Of a stretch of DNA of 64,000 bases, positions 46,881 to 54,631 are shown piece after piece. Source of the stretch: Streptomyces sp. RPT161. GTDB taxonomy: Bacteria > Actinomycetota > Actinomycetes > Streptomycetales > Streptomycetaceae. The stretch is from positions 868,001 to 932,000 of the forward strand of contig NZ_JAPZVN010000001.1 of NCBI RefSeq assembly GCF_027533845.1. The letters run 5' to 3'. Made by a program: the position numbers and the translations under genes. How positions within the stretch are numbered: position 1 is the stretch's first letter; each line of letters opens with the position of its first letter. The notes under the pieces are model-generated. The model worked only from the letters and a program-made list of their open reading frames with translations. It had not been told where the DNA came from and did no database searches.

Positions 46881-47642
46881 TCAGTAGCTGTTACGCGCCT
46901 GTAGCGGAAGCCGACCGGCTTCGGGACACTGCGCCTGGCCCGCCGGACGGGTGATGTCCACACCACCGTTGACGTCGAGCACGTAGCCGACCCCGCGCAC
47001 CGTGTGGATCAGCCGAGGTCGGCCGCCCGCCTCGGTCTTGCGGCGCAGGTACATCACGTAGACGTCCAGCGCGTTGGTGGTCGGCCGGTCATGCTCGCTC
47101 CACAGCGCGCTGAGCATCTGCTCACGGGCGAGCGGCTTGCGCGGATACGACAGGAACAGTTCCAGCAGCTCGAACTCGGTGCGCGTCAGGCTGAGTTCCG
47201 CCCCGTCCCGGGTTACGGTGCGCGACGGGGTGTGCATCCGCAATCCGCCGTAGGTGAGCACGGACTCCTGCTGGGCCGCGGCGGCTCGGCGCAGCAGTAC
47301 CGCGATCCGGGCGAGCAGTTCCTCGTTGACGAACGGCTTGGTCAGGTAGTCGTCGGCCCCGGCCTCCAGACCCGTGACGCAGTCGCCCACGGTGTCCCGG
47401 GCGGTGAGCATCAGCACCGGCACCTCGTTGCCCCGCGCCCGCAGGCGGCGGCAGACGGTCAGGCCGTCGGTGCCCGGCAGCAGCACATCCAGCACCACGA
47501 GGTCCGGGCGGTGCGTCTCCAGTGCCCGAAGGGCCTGCTCGCCGTCCATCGCCAGCAGCACCTCGTAGCCGCGCCGCTGCAGGATGAGTTCCAGGGCGTG
47601 GCGGATCGCCGGTTCGTCGTCAACCACGAGGACACAGGTCAC
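46881..47642 (-). CDS. Response regulator, OmpR/PhoB family, without adjacent kinase
   Basis: 253 aa. The receiver has Asp8-Asp9, phosphoacceptor Asp52, Thr80 and Lys102. The C-terminal winged helix includes LTRTEFELLELFLSYPRKPLAREQML, VYVMYLRRKTEAGGRPRLIHTVRGVGYVLD. GTG at 47642 follows GAAGGAGG. It lies 70 nt downstream of the exporter gene and no histidine kinase is next to it, so its phosphodonor is unknown. A 35-residue tail follows the DNA-binding domain. Confidence 0.92.
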   Translation of the reverse strand: MTCVLVVDDEPAIRHALELILQRRGYEVLLAMDGEQALRALETHRPDLVVLDVLLPGTDGLTVCRRLRARGNEVPVLMLTARDTVGDCVTGLEAGADDYLTKPFVNEELLARIAVLLRRAAAAQQESVLTYGGLRMHTPSRTVTRDGAELSLTRTEFELLELFLSYPRKPLAREQMLSALWSEHDRPTTNALDVYVMYLRRKTEAGGRPRLIHTVRGVGYVLDVNGGVDITRPAGQAQCPEAGRLPLQARNSY

Positions 47643-47712
47643 CGGGGCCTCCTTCGATCGCTGGGGGCCGCACAAAGCGGCGCGGGGTCCCTCCAGGGGG
47701 TACGTAAATCGG

Positions 47713-49569
47713 TCACGCCCGGGCCTCCTGCCGCGCGGAGTGCAGTTCCGCGTAGACGCTTCGGCGGCCCAGCAGTTCCGCGTGCCCGCCGTGCTCCACC
47801 AGGCGTCCGCCGTCGAGTACGAGGATCCGGTCGGCGTCCGGGGCCAGCTGCAGATCGTGGGTGATCATGATCGTGGTGCGGCCCGCCATCAGCCGGCGCA
47901 GCGGGCTGATGACCCGGCGGGCGGCGACCGCGTCCAGACCCGCGGTCGGCTCGTCCAGCACGAGCACCCGGGCGTCGCGCAGCATCGCGCGGGCGATGGC
48001 GATGCGCTGCAGCTGACCGCCGGAGAGCCGGGCGGTGTGCGGGTCGATCAGGGTGTCGTAGCCGTCCGGCAGGGCGGTGACGAAGTCATGGGCGTCGGCG
48101 TTGCGGGCCGCCTCGACGATCTCCGCCCGGCTGGCGCCCGGCCGCCCGCAGCCGATGTTCTCGGCGATGGTGTCGTGCAGGATCAGGGTCTGCTGCGGCA
48201 GCAGGGCGACGTGGCGGCGCAGGAAGCCCAACGGCAGCGCGTCCAGCGGTACCCCGTCCAGGCGCACGGTGCCGGTGTCCGGGTCGTAGAAGCGCAGCAG
48301 CAGCTTGGCGAACGTGGACTTGCCCGCACCGCTGGGGCCGGTGACCAGCACCAGTTCGCCGGGCCGGGCCTCGAAGCTGATCCCCCTCAGGGCGTCGCAC
48401 GTGGCGCCCGGGTAGCGGAAGCCGACGTCGGTGAGCGTGACGGTGCCGTGTACGCGCCGGGGGTTGACGGGGTGCGGCGGATCGCTGACGGCCGGTTCGG
48501 TGTCCAGGATCTCCAGCAGCCGCTCGGCGCCCGCGGTGGCCGCCTGGAGGGTCAGCCCCAGGTTGCCCAGCGACTGGATGGGCGGATAGAGGTAGCCGAG
48601 GAAGGCGGCGAAGGCGAGCAGCTGCCCGATTGTCAGCCGGTGCTGGGCGATCTCCCAGGCGCCGAGTCCGATCACCGCCAGCACGCACAGGGTCTCCACG
48701 ACCTGGACGATCTGCTGGTACAGCTCGGTCAGCCGGGCGCCGGTCACCGAGGCCCGCAGCCAGGCGCGGGCCTCACGGCGCAGCCGCCTCTCCTCGGCGC
48801 GCTTACGGTTGTACGCCTGGGTGAGCACGATGTTGCCCAGCGACTCCTCAAGCACCGAGGTGATCGCCCCGTCCGCGACCCGTTCCGCCCGCGCCACGCG
48901 TTTGATCCGACCGGAGAACCGTCTCGCCGCGAGCCAGAACAGCGGCGCCAGGCAGAAGGTGGCCAGCGCCAGTTGCCAGCACAGCCAGAGCGCGGCGGCG
49001 GCGTAGAACACCACGCTGAACAGGGCCGAGATGGTGCCGACCACACCGGTGAGCACCAGTTGCTCGATGACCGCGACGTCCCCGGTGAGCCGCTCGACCA
49101 GGTCGCCGAGCCGGTGCCGGGCGAAGAAGTCCGGAGGCAGGTCCTGGAGGTGGCCGAAGACCCGGGCGCGCAGCCGCATCACGAAGCGCTCGGCGGTCCA
49201 CACCGCCAGCGAGTTGCCCAGGTACCCGATGACCGCGCCCAGGACCGTCACCGCGAGCCACTCTCCGGCCGGGTGCCAGAAAGCGGCTACCGAACCGGTG
49301 CGCAGGGCGTGGTCGGTCAGCTCGCTGAACAGCAGGATGGCGGCGGTCTCACCGAGCGCGGCCAGTACGACGCACACGCAGATGACCGCGAGCCAGCGGC
49401 GGTCGCCCTTCACCAACGGCCAGAAGCGGCGGAACGCCTGCCGCACAGCGACGCCGCTGACCCGCTGGGTGTTCTCCTCGCTTTCCGCGCCATCGGCGTG
49501 TTCCGCGTTTTCTTTTTCCGCGCCAATTCGCTTTTCGGAATCGCGCTCCTGGTAACCGCTCAACGCCAC
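47713..49569 (-). CDS. ABC exporter, fused membrane and ATPase domains (second copy)
   Basis: 618 aa. A cytoplasmic lead-in of about 45 residues, then a six-helix exporter domain, then an ATPase domain with Walker A GPSGAGKST at about 411-419, signature LSGGQLQRIAIARAML and Walker B VLVLDEPTAGLDAV. It is similar throughout to the exporter at 23906-25708, with shared lead-in and ATPase end. No peptidase domain is present. The GTG at 49569 has a weak ribosome-binding site; translation may depend on the upstream peptide gene 74 nt before it. Confidence 0.88.
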   Translation of the reverse strand: MALSGYQERDSEKRIGAEKENAEHADGAESEENTQRVSGVAVRQAFRRFWPLVKGDRRWLAVICVCVVLAALGETAAILLFSELTDHALRTGSVAAFWHPAGEWLAVTVLGAVIGYLGNSLAVWTAERFVMRLRARVFGHLQDLPPDFFARHRLGDLVERLTGDVAVIEQLVLTGVVGTISALFSVVFYAAAALWLCWQLALATFCLAPLFWLAARRFSGRIKRVARAERVADGAITSVLEESLGNIVLTQAYNRKRAEERRLRREARAWLRASVTGARLTELYQQIVQVVETLCVLAVIGLGAWEIAQHRLTIGQLLAFAAFLGYLYPPIQSLGNLGLTLQAATAGAERLLEILDTEPAVSDPPHPVNPRRVHGTVTLTDVGFRYPGATCDALRGISFEARPGELVLVTGPSGAGKSTFAKLLLRFYDPDTGTVRLDGVPLDALPLGFLRRHVALLPQQTLILHDTIAENIGCGRPGASRAEIVEAARNADAHDFVTALPDGYDTLIDPHTARLSGGQLQRIAIARAMLRDARVLVLDEPTAGLDAVAARRVISPLRRLMAGRTTIMITHDLQLAPDADRILVLDGGRLVEHGGHAELLGRRSVYAELHSARQEARA

Positions 49570-49595
49570 CCCGCTTGCGCCGTGGACGAGTTGAC

Positions 49596-49630
49596 GGCGG
49601 GACCGCGGCGTGCCCCGCCGCGGTCCCGCC
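49596..49630 (-). terminator. Hairpin between second peptide gene and its exporter
   Basis: A perfect 14-bp stem (49596-49609 and 49617-49630) with a 7-nt loop and no T-run. Its position matches the hairpin at 23837-23868 in the other peptide/exporter pair. Confidence 0.65.
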
Positions 49631-49643
49631 GGTTATGGCTCGA

Positions 49644-49787
49644 TCAGCAAACGGGGCGACGGCGCGGGTGGCGCCGGTCCACCGGCTTGTGGCACTCGTG
49701 CTTGGGCTCGCCCACCGGACGGTGCTTCTTCGGGGGCTCCGGGTGACGACGCTTGACGACGATCGGAACGATCCGACGGAAAGTCAT
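49644..49787 (-). CDS. Small Arg/Lys/Pro/His-rich peptide ending in Cys (candidate secreted peptide)
   Basis: 47-residue frame with GGAGG 6 nt before its ATG. The peptide starts MTFRRIVPIVVKRRHPEPPK and ends HPRRRPVC; it has eleven Arg, six Lys, six His, eight Pro and two Cys (32 and 47). It has no signal peptide. It precedes an ABC exporter and a regulator on the same strand. I do not recognise the family; a proline/arginine-rich antimicrobial or signal peptide is one reading. Confidence 0.6.
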   Translation of the reverse strand: MTFRRIVPIVVKRRHPEPPKKHRPVGEPKHECHKPVDRRHPRRRPVC

Positions 49788-49812
49788 GATGTCCTCCGCA
49801 TTCAATGGCCAA

Positions 49813-49857
49813 CCCGACTGCTGTCGGATTTCCGCCGCCTACTTCCGGCGGCGACAG
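49813..49857 (-). promoter_or_regulatory. Mutually exclusive hairpins upstream of the peptide ribosome-binding site
   Basis: On the minus strand CTGTCG pairs with CGACAG and, inside, CGCCGCC with GGCGGCG (49821-49857). The same CCGACAG segment can pair instead with a following GTCGG (49813-49826). The two structures cannot form together, which is the arrangement of an attenuator or translational switch. Confidence 0.4.
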
Positions 49858-49920
49858 AAAGAACGCTACACGGCCGGCGGAGCCCAGGAAGCCAATTCCC
49901 GTGAATTAGGGCTTAGAGAT

Positions 49921-49950
49921 ATATGAGGTTTTCTAAGAATGCCTTTTCAA
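49921..49950 (-). promoter_or_regulatory. Candidate sigma-70-like promoter for the second peptide/exporter operon
   Basis: On the minus strand TTGAAA (49950-49945) is followed after 18 nt by TCATAT (49926-49921). Spacing and sequence fit a vegetative-type promoter and the segment is locally AT-rich. Confidence 0.45.
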
Positions 49951-50203
49951 CCCATGAGAATTCGCTCTCGTGTACTACTGGACACCACCTGACCTGCGGG
50001 AACGTTGAGATGGAGCCGCTTTTGGCAGCTCTGGAACGCCCTGGAAATCACCCTGTCGGGCTGCAACCGTTCCCGCCGTTCAGGCGTCATTGAGAGCAGG
50101 GTGTGGCGTATTCAGAAAAGCCCGCACCGGGCAATCAAGTACCGAACAGGTTCTTACCTGCCGTGACCGGAGTTGACCGTATCGGCTATTGGTGCGCGCA
50201 CCG

Positions 50204-51493
50204 TCAGGCGCGCGGGGCCACCTTGCTCAGGCCGTTGATGATGCGGTCCATCGCGTCGCCACCGGTCGGATCGGTGAGGTTGGCCAGCAGCTTCAGCGTG
50301 AACCGCATCAGTATCGGGTGGGTCAGCCCGCGCTGGGCGGCCAGCTTCATGATCTTCGGGTTGCCGATGAGCTTCACGAACGCGCGGCCCAGCGTGTAGT
50401 AGCCGCCGTAGGTGTCCTTCAGCACCTTCGGGTAGTGCTGAAGTGCCAGCTCACGCTGGGCGGTTGTGGCCCGCGCGGCGGCCTGGACGATGACGTCGGC
50501 GGCGATCTGGCCGGACTCCATCGCGTACGCGATGCCCTCGCCGTTGAACGGGTTGACCAGCCCGCCCGCGTCGCCGACCAGCAGCAGACCGCGGGTGTAG
50601 TGCGGCTGGCGGTTGAACGCCATGGGCAGCGCCGCACCGCGGATCGGACCGGTCATGTTCTCCGGGGTGTACCCCCAGTCCTCCGGCATCGAGGCGCACC
50701 ACGCCTTGAGCACCTCGCGCCAGTCCAACTCCTTGAACGCGGCGGAGGTGTTGAGCACCCCGAGCCCGACGTTGCTCGTACCGTCGCCCATGCCGAAGAT
50801 CCAGCCGTAGCCGGGCAGCAGCCGGTCCTGCGGGCCGCGCCGGTCCCACAACTCCAGCCAGGACTCCAGGTAGTCGTCGTCGTGCCGCGGGCTGGTGAAG
50901 TACGTACGCACCGCGACGCCCATCGGGCGGTCCTCGCGGCGGTGCAGGCCCATGGCGAGGGAGAGCCGGGTGGAGTTGCCGTCGGCGGCGACCACCAGCG
51001 GGGCGTGGAAGGTGACCGGCGCCTTCTCCTCGCCCAGCCTGGCCTCGACACCGGTGATCCGGCCGGTACGGGCGTCGGTCAGCGGCGCGCCGACGTTGCA
51101 GCGCTCGTACAGCCGGGCGCCCGCCTTCTCCGCCTGCCGGGCCAGTTGCTCGTCGAAGTCGTCACGCTTGCGCACCAGACCGTAGTCCGGGTACGAGGCC
51201 AGGTCCGGCCAGTCGAGTTGCATGCGCACCCCGCCGCCGATGATCCGCAGCCCCTTGTTGCGCAGCCAGCCCGCTTCCTCGGAGATGTCGATGCCCATGC
51301 CGACCAGTTGCTTGACCGCGCGGGGCGTCAGGCCGTCACCGCACACCTTCTCGCGCGGGAAGGCGGTCTTCTCCAACAGCAGCACGTCGAGCCCGGACTT
51401 GGCGAGGTGGTAAGCGGTGGCCGAACCGGCCGGACCGGCACCGACCACGATCACATCGGCGGTGCGCTCGGACGTGGCGGTGGTCTCGCTCAC
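50204..51493 (-). CDS. Geranylgeranyl-reductase-family flavoprotein, probable menaquinone side-chain reductase
   Basis: 429 aa. FAD-binding GAGPAG lies at about residues 18-23, with VVAADGNSTRLSLAMG and LLVGDAGGLVNPFNGEGI characteristic of the geranylgeranyl reductase family. CGDGLTPRAVKQL is another family mark. In actinobacteria such enzymes (MenJ type) reduce a double bond in the menaquinone tail. It lies next to menG on the same strand, which supports that role, although reduction of other isoprenoid lipids cannot be excluded. The C-terminal helix may attach to the membrane. Confidence 0.85.
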   Translation of the reverse strand: MSETTATSERTADVIVVGAGPAGSATAYHLAKSGLDVLLLEKTAFPREKVCGDGLTPRAVKQLVGMGIDISEEAGWLRNKGLRIIGGGVRMQLDWPDLASYPDYGLVRKRDDFDEQLARQAEKAGARLYERCNVGAPLTDARTGRITGVEARLGEEKAPVTFHAPLVVAADGNSTRLSLAMGLHRREDRPMGVAVRTYFTSPRHDDDYLESWLELWDRRGPQDRLLPGYGWIFGMGDGTSNVGLGVLNTSAAFKELDWREVLKAWCASMPEDWGYTPENMTGPIRGAALPMAFNRQPHYTRGLLLVGDAGGLVNPFNGEGIAYAMESGQIAADVIVQAAARATTAQRELALQHYPKVLKDTYGGYYTLGRAFVKLIGNPKIMKLAAQRGLTHPILMRFTLKLLANLTDPTGGDAMDRIINGLSKVAPRA

Positions 51494-51611
51494 GACGGAT
51501 CTCCCGATGGTTCGGTTGCTACGTGCCGGGCACGCCGGGCACTGGACATGTGCGGCAAGTCTATTCAGGGCCCCTCGGCGGCCCTGGCGCCGGGCTCGCC
51601 GGCGTGCGGCG

Positions 51612-52313
51612 CTATGGCTTGAAGCCGCGGTGCAGGGCCACCACGCCGCCGGTCAGGTTGCGCCAGGCGACCCTCGTCCAACCGGCCTCGCGCAGCCGGG
51701 CGGCCAGGCCCGGCTGGTCCGGCCAGGCGCGGATCGACTCGGCGAGATAGACGTACGCCTCCGGGTTGCTGCTGACCGCGGTGGCGACCGGCGGCAGGGC
51801 GCGCATCAGGTACTCGGTGTAGACAGTGCGGAACGGCGCCCACGTGGGATGGCTGAACTCACAGATCACCACCCGGCCGCCGGGCCGGGTCACCCGCAGC
51901 ATCTCGGCGAGGGCCGTGCCGTGGTCCTGTACGTTGCGCAGCCCGAAGGAGATGGTGACCGCGTCGAAGGTGTCGTCCGCGAACGGCAGCTTCGTCGCGT
52001 CGCCCGCGGTCAGCGGCAGCCGCGGATGGCGCCGCTTGCCCTCGCGCAGCATGCCCAGCGAGAAGTCGCACGGCACGACCTGCGCGCCCGCGTCGAGGTA
52101 CGGCAGCGAGGAGGTGCCGGTACCGGCGGCCAGGTCCAGCACCCGCTCACCGGGCCGGGCGTCCACGGCGCGGGCCACCGCCTTGCGCCACACCCGGGCC
52201 TGCCCCAGTGACAGCACGTCGTTGGTCAGGTCGTACTTGGCCGCCACGTCGTCGAACATCGACGCGACTTCCGACGGCTGCTTGTCCAGGGAGGCTCGGG
52301 TCACGCTGCCCAT
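51612..52313 (-). CDS. menG: Demethylmenaquinone methyltransferase
   Basis: 233 aa SAM-dependent methyltransferase of the UbiE/MenG family. The SAM motif [13 protein letters not shown] is near residue 58; other family marks are [19 protein letters not shown] at the N-terminus, [11 protein letters not shown], and the [15 protein letters not shown] end. It adds the ring methyl group in the last step of menaquinone synthesis. Confidence 0.94.
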   Translation of the reverse strand: MGSVTRASLDKQPSEVASMFDDVAAKYDLTNDVLSLGQARVWRKAVARAVDARPGERVLDLAAGTGTSSLPYLDAGAQVVPCDFSLGMLREGKRRHPRLPLTAGDATKLPFADDTFDAVTISFGLRNVQDHGTALAEMLRVTRPGGRVVICEFSHPTWAPFRTVYTEYLMRALPPVATAVSSNPEAYVYLAESIRAWPDQPGLAARLREAGWTRVAWRNLTGGVVALHRGFKP

Positions 52314-52391
52314 TGTCCACGGCGGCGCGGGGCCTTCCCCACCCGCCCACCGGTTCGGCCTCGCGCTCGCGCCGCGGCTGGCTGGGCGCGG

Positions 52392-53918
52392 TCAGCGGAA
52401 CTCGCGCAGCCGCAGCCGTACGCCGACGGCGGCCAGCGCCAGCGCCACCGCCGTACCGGCGATGACCAGGACCAGCGACGAGTCCAACTCCGACTGACCG
52501 CTGGAGACCGCGTCGGCGAACGCGTGGTCGTTGATCGCGATGTCGTCCTTCATCGCGTCGTCCCACTGCTGGAACGTGTAGTTCGAACCGCCCCTGGCCC
52601 AGCTGGTGTTGAGACGGATGGCCTGGTCGAGCCGTCCGGCGGCGACGTACTCGCGGGTGGTGCGGTCGACGTGCTCGTAGTCCACCCAGGCGGACAGCGC
52701 GCGCTCGGCGGCCGAACCCTCGCCGGGAAAGGTGATGTTGCGGAACTCGGTGCCCAGGTAGCCGCCGAACCGCACATCGTTGTGGTCGGCTAGGTAGGCC
52801 TGCCGCGCGGCGGCGACGTCCGAGGAGTACGTCGCCGGACTTGAGCCGTTGATCTGGGCGATCTCCTGGGACTTTCCGAAGAAGGCGTCCGAGTACTGGC
52901 CGCTGCGCTGGGCGTCCAGCAGGTTGCGGCTCTCGTCGGCGTTGGCGTCGTAGCCCACCGCGCGGGCGGCCGACAGCGCGACCACCGAGTCGAAGGCGTC
53001 GTGCCGGGCGATGCCCAGCTGGTGCTGCTCGTCGCCGGACATGGTGACGGCGGTGCCGATGACCGCCGCACACAGCAGGGTCGCGGCGGCCAGCGCCGGG
53101 TTGACCAGCCGGCGGAAGCGCCCGGTGATGAACACCTGCAGCGCGACGAGCGCGCCGAGGGTGAGCAGGCCCAGGCCGAGCGCGGCCCACCGCAGATCGG
53201 ACAGCAGTCCGCGCTCGTCGTCGTAAGTGGCCGTGAACGACGCGTTGTTGGCGTTGATCAACTTGTTCGCCGCCGGAAGCAGCGAATCCCGCATCAGGTC
53301 CGTGGCCTGGCGGTACGCGGTGAGGGCGGCCGGCGCCGGGTGCCCCGCGGGGGCGCCGGCCTGGTCGTTGAGCGAGGTGGCCCGGGAGGCGAGTTCCTCG
53401 TACTGGCCGAGCCCGTCCAGGATCCCCACCAGCGCGTTCTGCGCCGCGGCGTCGTTACCGGCGGAGCGGGTGGCGCCCTGCAGCTCGGTGCTGACCGAGT
53501 CACGGTCCTGGGCGTAGAGCTTCCGCGCCTGCGCGCGGGCACCGGCCAGGTCCATGGCGTTGCCGAAGACCAGGATGTTCGCGGTCTCGGCGTCCATGTC
53601 GGTGAGGGCCAGGTACAGCCCGGACGCGTGCCGGACCTGCGGGGCCAGCCGCTGCTGGATGCTGGTCCAACTGCCGCTGGTGTGGGCCGGGATCGCGGCG
53701 CACAGCGCGCCGAGCGCGATGACCAGGGCCAGGACCACCGTCAGCGCGGCGCGCAGCGTCGCGGGGACACTGCGGCGGCGCGGGCGTATTGCGCGCGGCT
53801 GCCGGCTGGGGGCGGGTGTGCGGCTGGGTGGCGTCGGCACCTTCGCGCTCGCCCGCGTTCGCGTCTGCGTCGCCGCCTCGGTGACGCGCCTGCCAGCAGT
53901 CGTGATGGTCTCCGCCAC
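52392..53918 (-). CDS. Membrane protein with two extracytoplasmic helical domains and no output domain
   Basis: 508 aa, no named family recognised. A basic, Pro/Arg-rich cytoplasmic tail (residues 1-50) leads to a helix (about 54-78), an extracytoplasmic helical region of about 160 residues, two adjacent helices (about 235-290), a second helical region of about 180 residues, a final helix and a short basic end. The two outer regions look like four-helix-bundle sensor domains of chemoreceptors, but no HAMP, kinase or other signalling domain follows. It sits between menG and the mqn genes; co-function is unproven. Confidence 0.75.
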   Translation of the reverse strand: MAETITTAGRRVTEAATQTRTRASAKVPTPPSRTPAPSRQPRAIRPRRRSVPATLRAALTVVLALVIALGALCAAIPAHTSGSWTSIQQRLAPQVRHASGLYLALTDMDAETANILVFGNAMDLAGARAQARKLYAQDRDSVSTELQGATRSAGNDAAAQNALVGILDGLGQYEELASRATSLNDQAGAPAGHPAPAALTAYRQATDLMRDSLLPAANKLINANNASFTATYDDERGLLSDLRWAALGLGLLTLGALVALQVFITGRFRRLVNPALAAATLLCAAVIGTAVTMSGDEQHQLGIARHDAFDSVVALSAARAVGYDANADESRNLLDAQRSGQYSDAFFGKSQEIAQINGSSPATYSSDVAAARQAYLADHNDVRFGGYLGTEFRNITFPGEGSAAERALSAWVDYEHVDRTTREYVAAGRLDQAIRLNTSWARGGSNYTFQQWDDAMKDDIAINDHAFADAVSSGQSELDSSLVLVIAGTAVALALAAVGVRLRLREFR

Positions 53919-54173
53919 CGCGCCGCACCTCCCCCGTTACGGATCACCCTGACGGGTGAGATGCGGGTGGAGGGGGGCCTTGACGCGTCCCTGATGTCGA
54001 ACAGGGTTGCCTTTACGGCACGTTGACGCCCCCGCTGGGGCTTCCCTGGTTTCCCTCCCGCCCACCGATTGCCGTCGGCCTTTCGCCTGGCGCACGGTTG
54101 GTCCGGCGGGTGGGTTTACTCCCAACCCCCGCCACCGCAAAAGCCGGTGCCAATCGGGCGGATCGGGCGGGGC
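53919..54173. other. Gap upstream of the membrane protein gene
   Basis: 255 nt with no supported gene. It should contain the promoter of the 52392-53918 gene. No terminator or operator was recognised. Confidence 0.35.
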
Positions 54174-54623
54174 CTACGCCCGGCGGTGTACCGCGCGGCC
54201 CGCGACGACCGTCGCCACACATGTGCCCGCGTCGTCGAAGACCGCGAGGTCCGCGCGGGCGGACGGAACCAGCTCCGCGGGCCGCCCGGGAGCCGCCAGG
54301 ACCGTGAGCCCGCTGCGCCGCGCGGCGTCCCGCAGGTCCGGGTCCGCGACCCGGTCCGCCAGCACCGCCGTGGCCCCCGACCGCAGCACCGCGTAGACCC
54401 GCTCCCGTGGCGTGGGCGCCGCGGGAAGCGCACCCTCGTGCACCAGGGCGGGTCCGACCGTGCCGGGCCAACTGCGCACCCGCGCCTGCGGATACCGCTC
54501 CCGCAGTTCCTCCAGCGGGCCGACCTCCGCCACCCGGTCGTCCCGTACCGCCACCGCGTCCCCGGGCACGGCCCGGCCGTCCGCCGTGCGCCGCAGTGCG
54601 GCGCCGACGTGGATCGTCAGCAT
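54174..54623 (-). CDS. Imidazolonepropionase-like composite domain protein (barrel-less amidohydrolase relative)
   Basis: 149 aa. The sequence has the beta-sandwich parts found at the two ends of amidohydrolases such as imidazolonepropionase (start MLTIHVGAALRR-DAVAVRDDRVAEVGP; end ARADLAVFDDAGTCVATVVAGRAVHRRA) but no metal-binding TIM barrel between them. It begins 8 nt after mqnC. I recall a family of 'composite' imidazolonepropionase-like proteins beside futalosine-pathway genes in actinobacteria. Without the barrel it is unlikely to be a hydrolase; a structural or regulatory role is possible. Confidence 0.78.
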   Translation of the reverse strand: MLTIHVGAALRRTADGRAVPGDAVAVRDDRVAEVGPLEELRERYPQARVRSWPGTVGPALVHEGALPAAPTPRERVYAVLRSGATAVLADRVADPDLRDAARRSGLTVLAAPGRPAELVPSARADLAVFDDAGTCVATVVAGRAVHRRA

Positions 54624-54631
54624 CCGCGCGC

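Larger units (their letters stand above)
49788..50203. other. AT-richer leader and promoter region of the second peptide gene
   Basis: 416 nt without a supported gene, with clearly lower GC than neighbours. It holds a promoter-like element and two competing hairpins listed separately, followed by the downstream end of the reductase gene. Nothing else was recognised. Confidence 0.5.

Noticed and set aside
54013-54471. Overlapping minus-strand frame of 152 codons
   Set aside because: Out of frame with the imidazolonepropionase-like gene, which has the better domain pattern and spacing to mqnC.
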